The notes below the pieces were generated by a model, which saw only the letters and a list, made by a program, of their open reading frames with translations, did not search any database and was not told the origin of the DNA. A DNA stretch of 64,000 nucleotides from Carboxylicivirga marina (lineage in GTDB: Bacteria > Bacteroidota > Bacteroidia > Bacteroidales > Marinilabiliaceae), in contig NZ_JAENRR010000001.1 in NCBI RefSeq assembly GCF_016612505.1, forward strand, positions 1 to 64,000, given 5' to 3'. Positions 19,728 through 29,450 of the stretch are shown here, one piece after another (position 1 is the first letter of the stretch; each line of letters opens with the position of its first letter). The translations under genes were made by a program, and so were the position numbers.

Positions 19728-20798
19728 TTAATACGCAAATACTGTTGAATTTGGCATTGAACCAACAGTGTATTTCTTCAATTCAGTTCCTTCTGTTGAG
19801 TATACATATACAGAACCAGGTGTTGTTGCATCTACCTCTTTACACAACCACAACTCACCACTTACGGGATGTACATCTAATCCATAATAAGTTGCATCTA
19901 TTAGCTTTGTAGTCGGCAGTTCTGTTGCACTAATACTCATTGAGTAAACAGCATCTGAGATGTAATACACATCTTTTTTATTCTTACTTATGCCTATATT
20001 TTTTGTTCCACCTTTGGTATCAGGAAAACCAAATGATACTACTTCACTATTTGACACGTCAATTTTAGAAATTCCGGCATCAACAAAAGTAGTATTAGGC
20101 CAGTTTGAATAGTCAGGAGTTCCTCCACAGTAAACCCAAACATCTCCGTTAGCATCAACCGCCATATCTTTAGGACATGATTTTACAGTAATTGTTTCCA
20201 ATACTTGATCGTTTGATGTATCAATAACTGTTACCGTTTTATCGTCGTTAGACCATCCGCCACTATTAGCCACATATAGTTTACCTTTTGACACAACCAT
20301 CTTTTCAGGTCCAGCGCCAACAGCTATTTTGGCACCTACCTCATAAGTCGAGAGGTTAATTGGATAGATTTCATTGTTTTTCTTGGCATAACTATCATCG
20401 GCACCTGTTCCGTTAGAAACATATGCCTTACCATCCATAAGTACTATTTCGCGTGGGTATGAAAACCCGGTAATGGCGGCAACATGCTTAAATGTATTCT
20501 TATCAACTACTTCAACATATCCTGCTCCGGTTGTGGTTGTTACCACTATAAAAACGTGAGTATCGTTAGCAGCCATTGATTGTGGAAATTTTCCAAGAGG
20601 CAGCCCATTAATAGCCTCATAATAATTATTGGTTACTTCATCATTTTCGTCGATAATAGAAACAGAACCATTCTCATTTCCTTCATTCAAAATGTAAATC
20701 TGACTCACCTTTGGTGTTACATCATCGTCATCAGAACAAGCTGTGAACATCACAAGGGCCATCAGAAAAAATGGTAAAAGTCTTAAAACTTTTTTCAT
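19728..20798 (-). CDS. btuG: BtuG-like vitamin B12-binding surface lipoprotein
   Basis: A 356-residue lipoprotein with lipobox LVMFTACSDDDD (Cys21), followed by an acidic run typical of the Bacteroidota surface-export signal. The body is a seven-bladed-propeller-like series of repeats (GKLYVANSGGWSNDDKTVTV, GDVWVYCGGTPDYS) of the DUF5074/YncE kind. BtuG proteins of Bacteroides sit on BtuB as a lid and capture cobalamin with very high affinity. Here the gene starts 12 bp after btuB behind a cobalamin riboswitch, which strongly supports that role. Identification rests on fold pattern and context. Confidence 0.85.
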   Translation of the reverse strand: MKKVLRLLPFFLMALVMFTACSDDDDVTPKVSQIYILNEGNENGSVSIIDENDEVTNNYYEAINGLPLGKFPQSMAANDTHVFIVVTTTTGAGYVEVVDKNTFKHVAAITGFSYPREIVLMDGKAYVSNGTGADDSYAKKNNEIYPINLSTYEVGAKIAVGAGPEKMVVSKGKLYVANSGGWSNDDKTVTVIDTSNDQVLETITVKSCPKDMAVDANGDVWVYCGGTPDYSNWPNTTFVDAGISKIDVSNSEVVSFGFPDTKGGTKNIGISKNKKDVYYISDAVYSMSISATELPTTKLIDATYYGLDVHPVSGELWLCKEVDATTPGSVYVYSTEGTELKKYTVGSMPNSTVFAY

Positions 20799-20810
20799 AG
20801 CGTATATTTG

Positions 20811-22787
20811 TTAGAAATTAATATTTACAGTTAAGTAATATGCCCTTCCAGGCATCGGATAAGCTCGTACAAGCTGATAAGATGTATTTAATACGTTTTC
20901 TACTCGCCCCAATAAATCAACATCTACTTTTGAAATTACCATATGGTATCCGGCACTGATATCAAACAAGGCATAGGCATCAACTTGCCTGCCTTCCCAA
21001 GTGAAGCATTTTGAACGCGAATAGAAGTTAATTCCCGCATTCCATTTTTCACCAACAATATCACAGTTTGCCTTAAAAATATGTTTAGGTCGATACCCCA
21101 AAGCTTCTTTATAAGATGCACTTTCTTCACTATTGTCGTATGTATCGTTGTAACCGTAGAGTAGCTTGTTTATAAGTTGAAATTTGTTGAAACTAAGTTG
21201 GTGATTAACATCAATATCGAAGCCATGTGAAATAACAGCACCCGTATTGATTGGCTGCCAGATACTACCAGCTGGCTTCCATGCTATCGACTCGTTGTTA
21301 TCCGACCGATAATAAGCAACATCACCAGAGAAGAATCCTACCTTTGTTTGCTGCTCAAAAATTTCTGCACCCAACTCAAAATTAAACCCCTCTTCAGCTT
21401 TCAGATTAAGGTTACCACCTGGTACCCAATAACGATCATTAAATGTTGGACGACGAAAATGTGTGGCTACCCTTCCGCGTAAAGCCAGCCAGGTGGGGCG
21501 AATTATTACTTTTGAACTTAATGAAAACATTAATGGAGGGTTGGGTAATTCATTCGCGTTTAATATTGAACCATCAGAATCGACTCCCTCACCTATAGCT
21601 GTCAGTTGATTAGCCTCTGTCGTATTCCAATCTTTTCCAATAGTACCAATAAAAACTCCAATGTCATTTGTATACTTAATAGCAGTATTAAAACGCCATT
21701 CATGTTCTATAATATTCTCGGCATAATTTGATGTGATACCTTCCAGTCGACTGTAGCGTCCGTTTAAGTCAATACTCAAATTTTGAATCAGGTACCACCG
21801 CGAACTAAGATCTGATAACCAACGTTTCGCAGCTATCTCTGAAAAAATCTTATAGGATTCACTATCCGCTGTTTCCTTATCGGTGTATCGTAAGAAATCA
21901 TAAGAATAAGCAGTTTTTGCATCCAAACGGCAATTACCAATCAATCGCCTCCAACCAACATATATCTTTAAAGTTGAATCTTTCTGTGTTTGATGACTAA
22001 CAGGCTCACCAACACCCATTAAGCCAGGTATGTTTTTTTCTTTTACCTGATACCAGGCACCAAAATCAAATAGGTTCTTACCTGCCTTCCAGTACAAATT
22101 ATGAATGGTTCCTATAAGAGCATTCTCATTATGCGTTAATTTTTCAGTTGGATGGCCATGATCAAACTCATCGGTATAGGCGAAATTATTTTTACTATCC
22201 TGGTATTGCAGTTGAGCTTGATAAGAAAGTACACTACTCGAAGCAGCGAAAGACATATTGCCTTTATAATTAGAAAAACTTCCTATTTCAGCTCTCACAT
22301 TGGCAGATAATCCATTATTCCATGATGGTTCATTTGTCAACTCAATGGTTCCTCCCATTGTACCACTACCATATAGTGAGCCAGCTGCCCCATAGGTTAT
22401 ACTTATATCATTAAAAGAGCCAGCATGAATTAAAGATAAGTCTGCCGAACCCGTTGTTAATGAATTAACTGGCAGCCCATTCCATGTCACTAAAGTTTGA
22501 TTAGATGAAGCTCCTCGAATACTTGCTGTTGTTAATCCTCCAAGTCCACCATTTGACTGAATATTAACCAATAAGCTCTTCTGAAGTAAGGTTCCTAAAT
22601 CCTGATTAGCATATTTCTGCAAAGTCAATGTATCTAACCTGTCTTCGCGCTCTGTTGATGCAAAATGTGACAAACGCGAAGCCGTAATCTCCACCTCCTG
22701 AACCTTTACAGAATCACGCACTTCGTCATCGGCCAAAACAGGCCATGCGAGCACTAGTAATAATATCAACAGTCTATACCTCATCAA
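20811..22787 (-). CDS. btuB: BtuB-type TonB-dependent cobalamin receptor
   Basis: A 658-residue outer-membrane TonB-dependent transporter. After a signal peptide (MMRYRLLILLLVLAWPVLA) comes a TonB-box-like VQEVEITASR and the plug domain with SIRGASSNQTLVTWNGLPVN. The 22-stranded barrel follows and ends in an aromatic residue (YYLTVNINF). Its size matches BtuB rather than the much larger SusC-type receptors, and there is no carboxypeptidase-like N-terminal extension. A cobalamin riboswitch lies directly upstream, so it is repressed when B12 is plentiful. It imports cobalamin with the btuG lipoprotein. Confidence 0.92.
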   Translation of the reverse strand: MMRYRLLILLLVLAWPVLADDEVRDSVKVQEVEITASRLSHFASTEREDRLDTLTLQKYANQDLGTLLQKSLLVNIQSNGGLGGLTTASIRGASSNQTLVTWNGLPVNSLTTGSADLSLIHAGSFNDISITYGAAGSLYGSGTMGGTIELTNEPSWNNGLSANVRAEIGSFSNYKGNMSFAASSSVLSYQAQLQYQDSKNNFAYTDEFDHGHPTEKLTHNENALIGTIHNLYWKAGKNLFDFGAWYQVKEKNIPGLMGVGEPVSHQTQKDSTLKIYVGWRRLIGNCRLDAKTAYSYDFLRYTDKETADSESYKIFSEIAAKRWLSDLSSRWYLIQNLSIDLNGRYSRLEGITSNYAENIIEHEWRFNTAIKYTNDIGVFIGTIGKDWNTTEANQLTAIGEGVDSDGSILNANELPNPPLMFSLSSKVIIRPTWLALRGRVATHFRRPTFNDRYWVPGGNLNLKAEEGFNFELGAEIFEQQTKVGFFSGDVAYYRSDNNESIAWKPAGSIWQPINTGAVISHGFDIDVNHQLSFNKFQLINKLLYGYNDTYDNSEESASYKEALGYRPKHIFKANCDIVGEKWNAGINFYSRSKCFTWEGRQVDAYALFDISAGYHMVISKVDVDLLGRVENVLNTSYQLVRAYPMPGRAYYLTVNINF

Positions 22788-22887
22788 CTAAATAGGTTAA
22801 TTAAACTGCTCTGACAAAACGGATATTGAATACAAAAAGATGTATCGTCATGCATTTATTCCGAATGACACGAACAATTGAATCTCT

Positions 22888-23090
22888 TTGGCAGGTCTTC
22901 TGACTTATCCCACTGTAATCGCCTTCCCGTTCCCCAGAACAGTGGCTTTGTTGATTACAGCTTTACTTCGGTTTCACCGAATGGGACTTACAGCAGCGGA
23001 TACTGTCGCCGACTTTCACGGCGTTCCCTTTTCATCACTTAGCATTGAAAGATGCCTCGTGAACCAAATCGTTGGCAAAAGTAGTTGAAT
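22888..23090 (-). promoter_or_regulatory. Cobalamin (AdoCbl-type) riboswitch
   Basis: On the minus strand the hallmarks occur in order: GGGAACGCCGTGAAAGTCGG, the B12-box region CCGCTGCTGTAAG, GCCACTG, GGGAACGGGAAGGCG and the terminal GTCAGAAGACCTGCC. This matches the conserved core of cobalamin riboswitches. It ends about 100 nt before the btuB start and should shut off btuB and the two propeller genes when cobalamin binds. I see no clear terminator after it, so control is probably at translation initiation. Confidence 0.95.
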
Positions 23091-23239
23091 TGTGCTAACT
23101 AAAAAATTATTTTCCAAAGAAAAGTCTTCTTCTTTAGACTTAGTTTAAACAAACTTGAGAGACCTCTATTAAAGCTATACACTAAGGGTAAGATATCTGA
23201 GAATTATGAAAGATAAACTCTTCCCTATCAATATGGCAT

Positions 23240-23941
23240 CTAATGACAACACTTCACTTCTTGTGTTTCTTCCTGAAATTCAGGACTAATATAAGGAATG
23301 CCCAAATTCATCCCTCTCAGAATAAATAATAAACCTAGAATGATGATAAATACAGGAATTGCTTTTCGTAACTGATAAAGAAAGCGACTCTTTATAATAT
23401 TGGCAAAATATGCTACTGCAAACATTAATGGCAGTGTACCCAAGCCAAAAAAGAACATAAATATCACACTATCATTAACTGTTTGTGACGTCACAGCTCT
23501 AGAAATGGCTACATATACCAGGCCGCATGGCAGAAAGCCATTTAGCACACCTATAATTAATAGGTTACTCAGTTTTTTTCGATTGAGCGAATCACCAATC
23601 TTCTTTTTGAGGGAGGAATATATGGAAGATGAGACTTTATTGGTCGATTTTGGCATTTTTATAACGCCAGGCAGTACCACTGAAAGAATCATTAAAACAC
23701 CACAGGCTATTGATACCCATTGCTGTATTCCAGATAATTTAAGGCCGGCTCCTAATAAGCCAAAGATAAGTCCTAATAAGCCATAAGTTAAAGCCCGACC
23801 CACATTGTATAATACAGCTCCAGTTGCTTTTTGCGCAGCTGATTTAGTTGGTAAAGGTAATGCTAACGCAAGCGGACCACACATTCCAACACAGTGCAAA
23901 CTTCCTAAAAATCCAAAGATAAATCCTTCAATTATATTCAT
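23240..23941 (-). CDS. SafE/TauE-like membrane protein of the cbb3 locus
   Basis: From the ATG at 23941 the 233-residue protein starts MNIIEGFIFGFLGSLHCVGM and continues CGPLALALP, the signature of the small six-helix membrane proteins (sulfite exporter TauE/SafE-like, DUF-type) found at the end of cbb3 oxidase operons. A second half shows GFLPCGLVYVAI. Cys and His in these motifs suggest metal handling, probably copper supply for oxidase assembly. It begins 8 bp after ccoH. The longer frame upstream overlaps ccoH and is less likely. Function is inferred from context. Confidence 0.8.
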   Translation of the reverse strand: MNIIEGFIFGFLGSLHCVGMCGPLALALPLPTKSAAQKATGAVLYNVGRALTYGLLGLIFGLLGAGLKLSGIQQWVSIACGVLMILSVVLPGVIKMPKSTNKVSSSIYSSLKKKIGDSLNRKKLSNLLIIGVLNGFLPCGLVYVAISRAVTSQTVNDSVIFMFFFGLGTLPLMFAVAYFANIIKSRFLYQLRKAIPVFIIILGLLFILRGMNLGIPYISPEFQEETQEVKCCH

Positions 23942-23949
23942 TTCGGTGC

Positions 23950-24393
23950 CTAATCTATATAAATATCTTGTTTTGTCAGGTAAGGCTGACCATTGGCTTC
24001 CCACTCAATTATTAGCTCGTATTTTCCACTTTGAAATTTGTGAAGTGGAATACTCATGGTGAATTGCTCATTGAGCTTAATTTCTTCCTCCACATCAAAC
24101 TCCTTGTTAGAAGGCCGGTATATATGAACCAATCCTTTAATCATATTGGCATCAGCAATGTTATCTGGAAAGGTGATTTCAAAAGCATTACCGACATTAA
24201 CTACCACCTTTTTATCCAATGCGTTATAATTCTTCATTTTATCCATCTGAGCATCATATTTCAACTCTTTAGGATAATAATCTTCAGTTACCATATCAAC
24301 GCGCTCTCTGGTGGTTATAAAAACCAGACTTATAAAGAAAATAACACCAGTTACTATCACCAGAGCGATACCGTGTCCCCAATTAAACTTCAT
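23950..24393 (-). CDS. ccoH: CcoH/FixH-type oxidase assembly protein
   Basis: A 147-residue protein with one N-terminal membrane helix (HGIALVIVTGVIFFISLVFI) and a periplasmic beta-rich domain. FixH/CcoH proteins are needed for assembly of cbb3 oxidase, possibly with the copper ATPase CcoI. Sequence conservation in this family is low, so the call leans on position: directly after ccoG and before the SafE-like gene on the same strand, with 33 bp and 8 bp gaps. Confidence 0.85.
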   Translation of the reverse strand: MKFNWGHGIALVIVTGVIFFISLVFITTRERVDMVTEDYYPKELKYDAQMDKMKNYNALDKKVVVNVGNAFEITFPDNIADANMIKGLVHIYRPSNKEFDVEEEIKLNEQFTMSIPLHKFQSGKYELIIEWEANGQPYLTKQDIYID

Positions 24394-24426
24394 GTGTCAA
24401 TTATTAAAGGTTAAGATAATATCGTA

Positions 24427-25824
24427 TTAAGGCCCTACAAAAGTTGTGTGAATTGTTTCTATTAAGTCATCTCCATTATAGACCCCAAGCACCACTTTTG
24501 TACTTCCTCCGGTTAACTGTTCCTCATGGAGTTTAATTAAGAAAACACCTTGAATCTTTTCCTGTTTCTTAACCACCATATTACTACCAGCCAACTCAAC
24601 TCGTCCATCCGGAGAAACCAACTTAAAGCTTAAGTCTCCTTCATTCTCCGTTTTATTCACAATCTTATAATTATAAATATTTGAATAAACCCCTTCATCT
24701 ACTTTTTGATACAAGGAACCTTGTACGCGTAAAATGGTTGTTTCGTAACTTGAACGAAGGGTAAATAGTACTACCAACACGCCAATCAAGGCCGTGGTTA
24801 GTACAGTATATGCAATAATACGTGGCGTCCATTTAAAACTGGAGCCATTGGAAATATTATTTTGCGAAGTGATACGTATAAGGCCTTCAGGTAGTTTGTA
24901 ACGACGCATTGTACTATCACATGCATCCATACAAGCGGTACAGTTGATACATTCCAGCTGAATGCCATTTCGAATATCAATTCCCGTTGGGCAAACACTC
25001 ACACATTTGTTACAATTAACACAATCGCCAATACCGGCAGCCATTCTATCTTCTCCTTTTCGCATGGGAGAACGTCCTTCGCCACGCTTGTAATCGTAGC
25101 TTACCATTAAGGTGTTATTATCGAGTAATGCACCTTGCAAACGACCATATGGACAGACCAAAGAGCAAACCTGCTCTCTAAAATAGGCAAACACAAAATA
25201 AAATGCTCCGGTAAAAACCATAATAGCAATAAAAACACTCAGGTTGTCGGAAGGCGAACTTATAATGTATCGATGTACCGTTTCGGCACCAACAATATAA
25301 GCCATCATAGTGTGAGTAATACCCCATGATATAATGATAAAGATGAAGTGCTTGAGCATAGAGCGCCATACACGGTCAAAAGTATCTTCTCCCTTTGCTC
25401 GTATGCGCTGTTGATCACCACTACCTTCTATCCAGTATTCAATACGACGAAACACCATTTCCATAAAAATGGTTTGCGGACAAGCCCATCCGCACCATAT
25501 TCGCCCATATACAACAGTAAATGTGATGATGGAAACAATAATGGTTATCAAGCCAATAACAAACAAATGAAAATCCTGCGGCCAAAAAACAACACCAAAC
25601 AATACAAACTTACGTTGAAGTATATTGAATAATAACAATGATTCACCACTCGCTACTTTAATGTGGGGTGCAGCAAAGAGGAATGCCAGTAGAATAAGCC
25701 CAACAATGGTACGGGCATTATAATATTTACCCTTAGGCTGGTTAGCGTATATCCAATTGCGCTTACCTTCCTCATTCATTGTTACAATGCGATCGCGAAA
25801 ATTATTTTCAGGTATGTTGTTCAT
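24427..25824 (-). CDS. ccoG: Cytochrome c oxidase accessory protein CcoG
   Basis: This 465-residue polyferredoxin-like membrane protein (RdxA/FixG family) has a NapH-like helix bundle with WCGWACPQTIFME and two 4Fe-4S cluster motifs, CVNCNKCVSVCPTG and CINCTACMDACD. A C-terminal Ig-like periplasmic domain (about 350-465) carries RVELAGSNMVVKKQEKIQG. CcoG acts in copper reduction or delivery to the cbb3 oxidase. It is separated from ccoP by a 120-residue four-helix-bundle gene, an unusual insertion in the operon. Confidence 0.94.
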   Translation of the reverse strand: MNNIPENNFRDRIVTMNEEGKRNWIYANQPKGKYYNARTIVGLILLAFLFAAPHIKVASGESLLLFNILQRKFVLFGVVFWPQDFHLFVIGLITIIVSIITFTVVYGRIWCGWACPQTIFMEMVFRRIEYWIEGSGDQQRIRAKGEDTFDRVWRSMLKHFIFIIISWGITHTMMAYIVGAETVHRYIISSPSDNLSVFIAIMVFTGAFYFVFAYFREQVCSLVCPYGRLQGALLDNNTLMVSYDYKRGEGRSPMRKGEDRMAAGIGDCVNCNKCVSVCPTGIDIRNGIQLECINCTACMDACDSTMRRYKLPEGLIRITSQNNISNGSSFKWTPRIIAYTVLTTALIGVLVVLFTLRSSYETTILRVQGSLYQKVDEGVYSNIYNYKIVNKTENEGDLSFKLVSPDGRVELAGSNMVVKKQEKIQGVFLIKLHEEQLTGGSTKVVLGVYNGDDLIETIHTTFVGP

Positions 25825-25905
25825 AGTTCGGTTGTTATCTGGATATTAAAAAAGAAGTTGATGAGTTAAGAAGTTTAATCGTTTAGACTTATTACTCTCA
25901 AAACA

Positions 25906-26268
25906 TCACTTAGTAATTAATGATTTGACTAATCCATTAATCACCTTACTTAGTTCATTTCCATCTTTACGTAATTCGACCAACTCTTCATCAGAAATAA
26001 AATTCATATCCGAAGATATAATAATCTGATTAATTACTTCCATTAAACTGGAGTATGAATATTGATAAAACCTTTTCTGATCAACTGCAGATAAGCGAGA
26101 ACTTCCTTCAGCAAGATTAGATGATATTGATATAGAAGCTCTCCTTAACTGGCTAACCAATCCATATTTTTCTTCTATGGGAAAATTAGAAGTTAACTGA
26201 TATATCTTTTTAACAAAAACTCTACTTAATTGCCATGCAGTTAATCGTTCAAATGAAAATTGATGCAT
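25906..26268 (-). CDS. Four-helix-bundle protein (23S IVS-type family)
   Basis: A 120-residue protein with the pattern of the S23/four-helix-bundle family: FERLTAWQLSRVFVKKIYQL, then LVSQLRRASISISSNLAEGS and FYQYSYSSLMEV. Members were first found in intervening sequences of 23S rRNA genes and are now seen scattered in Bacteroidota genomes; their function is unknown. It sits inside the cbb3 operon between ccoP and ccoG, on the same strand, and looks like an insertion. Whether it is cotranscribed is not known. Confidence 0.85.
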   Translation of the reverse strand: MHQFSFERLTAWQLSRVFVKKIYQLTSNFPIEEKYGLVSQLRRASISISSNLAEGSSRLSAVDQKRFYQYSYSSLMEVINQIIISSDMNFISDEELVELRKDGNELSKVINGLVKSLITK

Positions 26269-26336
26269 AAATAAATCGTTTATATCAAATGCAAGATAAC
26301 AATCAATAAACCTTTAAACGTTTAACTACTCAACTA

Positions 26337-26951
26337 TCATGGCACATACTTCTCTCCCTCGGGAGCCTTAGGATTTGGAGGATTCGTTCCTTGCAAAGTG
26401 GTAATGTAACTTGCTACCTGATGAATTTGCTTTTTGGATAACTGACCTTTCCAGGCAATCATCCCTTTTTCAACAACACCGTTATTTATTATCAATGTAA
26501 TATCTTCAAAGCTTCCGCCATGAATCCAATATTCATCGGTCAGGTTAGGACCTACAAGCCCCTGCCCTTCAGCCAGGTGACATACAGCACAATTGGTTTT
26601 AAAAACCTTGGCTCCTTTATCTAAACCAGATGCATCAGCCAATGGCACTGAATAATCAATATCCTCGGCTTCGATAACAATACCGCCTGCCGCCTCTTCT
26701 TCCTCTTCAGGGTTGGCAGCTAACATCTCACTTTCATACTCCTGAATCTGTAATTCTCCATCTCCATAAAAATGATATTTGGCCAAATAGAAATAGGCAA
26801 ACAACATTGAAAAGATAAAGATAAATGTGAGCCACCAAGGCGGGTTATTTGCTAATTCACGGATACCATCAAACTCATGCTCGGGCACAAACTTGTCATT
26901 AGTTAAAGGATCTATCTCCGGTAATTGCTCTTTGTTCATATTCTCTTCCAT
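26337..26951 (-). CDS. ccoP: cbb3 oxidase subunit III, mono-haem cytochrome c
   Basis: A 204-residue membrane-anchored cytochrome. An N-terminal CcoP domain (PPWWLTFIFIFSMLFAYFYL) gives the anchor. A glutamate-rich linker (about residues 80-90) leads to one cytochrome c domain with Cys121-Ala-Val-Cys124-His125 and a Met ligand probably in EKGMIAWKG. Proteobacterial CcoP carries two haems; only one CxxCH is present here, as in other Bacteroidota. It donates electrons to the CcoNO core in the inner membrane. Confidence 0.93.
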   Translation of the reverse strand: MEENMNKEQLPEIDPLTNDKFVPEHEFDGIRELANNPPWWLTFIFIFSMLFAYFYLAKYHFYGDGELQIQEYESEMLAANPEEEEEAAGGIVIEAEDIDYSVPLADASGLDKGAKVFKTNCAVCHLAEGQGLVGPNLTDEYWIHGGSFEDITLIINNGVVEKGMIAWKGQLSKKQIHQVASYITTLQGTNPPNPKAPEGEKYVP

Positions 26952-27054
26952 AGATAAATATAGTAGATTAGTTATTTGGCAGAAGGCAGTAGTTAACGCT
27001 TATAAAGAATTACCATTGCAATTCTTCCGCCATAATCACTTAATTACTTTAAAC

Positions 27055-27252
27055 TCATTCACTCTCATTTATTGATGGCAGCTCGTCAGCCTTATCGGTG
27101 GCATAATTTGCCACCTCATCAATGTATTCTTTTTTCATGCGGATAACCATATAAGTCACCACCAAAAAAAAGCTAAAAAAGATAATGAAGGATATAATCG
27201 GGTATATCTCCACCCCTGAAATTGACTCCAAATAATGTCTTACTAATTTCAT
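27055..27252 (-). CDS. ccoQ: CcoQ-like small oxidase subunit
   Basis: A 65-residue protein with one membrane helix (YPIISFIIFFSFFLVVTYMV) followed by a charged cytosolic tail, as in CcoQ/FixQ subunits that stabilise cbb3 oxidase. It starts 11 bp after ccoNO and precedes ccoP by about 100 bp. Such small proteins have little sequence signature, so position is the main evidence. Confidence 0.82.
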   Translation of the reverse strand: MKLVRHYLESISGVEIYPIISFIIFFSFFLVVTYMVIRMKKEYIDEVANYATDKADELPSINESE

Positions 27253-27263
27253 ATTAAACCTCC

Positions 27264-29411
27264 TTATTCAGTTGTTTCAGGCTCAGGTGCCACTTTGTAA
27301 ATATCGGTACCTAAACGCTGTAAATAGGCTATCAAAGCAATTATCTCTTTCTCACGAGCTGTTTCAATGCCAGCTGCCTTAAGGTTGCTGACTATTTTAT
27401 CTGCTTGCTTATTATATTCCTCAACAGCCAATTCATCAAAGCCTTCAGGATACGGAACTCCCAGTGTTTGCATCGCACGAATCTTAGCCGGCAAATCAGA
27501 AATATCCAGATCGTCAGAAATCAACCAAGGGTACTTCGGCATAATAGAATTCTCATTCAGCAATTGAGGATCCAACATGTGGTTATAATGCCAGGCATCA
27601 GGCTTGTAAATCTTACCAGTCATCACACCTTCACGAGCCAAATCCGGTCCTGTACGTTTAGAGCCCCATTGGAATGGATGATCATAAACAAATTCACCAG
27701 CTTTAGAATATTCGCCATAGCGCTCAGTTTCAGATCTAAATGGTCGAATCATCTGTGAGTGACAGTTATAACAACCTTCTCGGATGTATATATCACGTCC
27801 TTCCAACTCTAGCGGTGTATATGGTTGTACACTCGATATGGTAGGAACATTAGATTTTATTAAGAAGGTTGGAATCAGCTCAATAAAAGTACCAATCAAA
27901 ACAGTAATCAAAGAAATAACCATGAACTGAACAGGCTTGCGCTCTAACCAACCATGTGCTTTCTCTCCTTTTTTACCTTTATGAATATCCTCAACCATAG
28001 CTGAAGTCTCCTCATTGGCAGTCACCTTACCCATTGAAGCCGTTTTGAACAGGTTATACCCCATTAACATGGCTCCTATCAAATAGATTAAACCACCAAA
28101 GGCACGCATATAATACATCGGACGAATCTGAGTGACTGTCTCCAGAAAGTTCGGATAAGCCAATAATCCTTCTTCGGTAAACTCTTTCCACATTAAACTT
28201 TGTGCCAAGCCGGCCCAATACATTGGGATAGCATAAAACAAGATACCTAAAGTGCCAATCCAGAAGTGCGCATTTGCCAACTTCTCAGAATATAATTTTG
28301 TTTTGAATATTTGCGGAACTAACCAGTATAATACTCCAAAGGTTAAGAATCCATTCCACCCTAATGTTCCAATGTGAACGTGCGCCACAGTCCAGTCGGT
28401 AAAATGGCTGATGGCATTTACATTTTTCAATGATAAGAGCGGTCCTTCGAATGTGGCCATACCATATGCGGTAACCGCCACCACCATAAATTTAAGCGTA
28501 GCACTTTCGCGAACTTTATCCCAGGCTCCGCGAAGCGTTAATAAGCCGTTAAGCATACCACCCCATGAAGGTGCCAATAGCATAATCGAAAAAACAGTTC
28601 CTAATGACTGTGCCCAATCAGGCAAAGCTGTATATAACAAGTGGTGAGGACCTGCCCATATGTAAATGAACAAGAACGACCAGAAGTGTACAATTGATAA
28701 TCGGTACGAATAAACCGGACGGTTAGACGCTTTAGGGATGTAATAGTACATCAGACCCAAGTATGGCGTAGTAAGGAAGAAGGCCACAGCATTGTGTCCA
28801 TACCACCATTGTACAAGAGCATCTTGTACACCAGCGTACCACGAATAACTCTTAAAAAGTGTAACAGGTAGTTCAACAGAGTTAACCACATGTAGCACAG
28901 TAACGGTGATAAAAGTTGCCAGATAAAACCAAATAGCTACATACAAGTGTTTTACTCGACGCTTAACAATGGTACCAAACATGTTCCAACCAAAGATAAG
29001 CCAAACAACGGCTATCATTATATCAATTGGCCATTCCAATTCGGCATATTCTTTACCTGTGGTAAAACCCAATGCTAAGGTCAGAGCTGCTAATACTATA
29101 ATTAACTGCCATAACCAGAAATGCAAATAACTCAAGACATCGCTATACATTCGAGCCTTTAGTAATCGCTGCATGGAGTAATAAACCCCCATAAAAATAC
29201 CATTTCCGACAAATGCGAAAATGGCTGCATTGGTGTGAATAGGTCTAACCCTACCAAAAGTTGTGTATTCCAAATCAAAATTAAAGATTGGCATAGCCAT
29301 TTGAAGAGCTGCCAGCACACCGGCGGCCATACCTACCAATCCCCAAATAATTGTGGCATACATAAAATATTTGACAATTTTATTGTCGTAATAAAACGTC
29401 TCTTGCTTCAT
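27264..29411 (-). CDS. ccoNO: cbb3 oxidase CcoN-CcoO fusion
   Basis: A 715-residue fusion of catalytic subunit I and the mono-haem subunit II. Residues 1-470 form the 12-helix CcoN with haem and copper ligands in WWYGHNAVAFFLTTPYLG, the WAGPHHLLYTALPDW segment and the low-spin haem region HVHIGTLGWNGFLTFG. From about residue 500 an anchor helix is followed by the CcoO cytochrome with Cys547-Tyr-Asn-Cys550-His551 (GCYNCHSQMIRPFRSE). Such fusions are usual in Bacteroidota. The enzyme reduces oxygen with high affinity and pumps protons. Confidence 0.96.
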   Translation of the reverse strand: MKQETFYYDNKIVKYFMYATIIWGLVGMAAGVLAALQMAMPIFNFDLEYTTFGRVRPIHTNAAIFAFVGNGIFMGVYYSMQRLLKARMYSDVLSYLHFWLWQLIIVLAALTLALGFTTGKEYAELEWPIDIMIAVVWLIFGWNMFGTIVKRRVKHLYVAIWFYLATFITVTVLHVVNSVELPVTLFKSYSWYAGVQDALVQWWYGHNAVAFFLTTPYLGLMYYYIPKASNRPVYSYRLSIVHFWSFLFIYIWAGPHHLLYTALPDWAQSLGTVFSIMLLAPSWGGMLNGLLTLRGAWDKVRESATLKFMVVAVTAYGMATFEGPLLSLKNVNAISHFTDWTVAHVHIGTLGWNGFLTFGVLYWLVPQIFKTKLYSEKLANAHFWIGTLGILFYAIPMYWAGLAQSLMWKEFTEEGLLAYPNFLETVTQIRPMYYMRAFGGLIYLIGAMLMGYNLFKTASMGKVTANEETSAMVEDIHKGKKGEKAHGWLERKPVQFMVISLITVLIGTFIELIPTFLIKSNVPTISSVQPYTPLELEGRDIYIREGCYNCHSQMIRPFRSETERYGEYSKAGEFVYDHPFQWGSKRTGPDLAREGVMTGKIYKPDAWHYNHMLDPQLLNENSIMPKYPWLISDDLDISDLPAKIRAMQTLGVPYPEGFDELAVEEYNKQADKIVSNLKAAGIETAREKEIIALIAYLQRLGTDIYKVAPEPETTE

Positions 29412-29450
29412 GTGTTCAACATTTTTTCAATAATCAGTAAAGCATATCAA

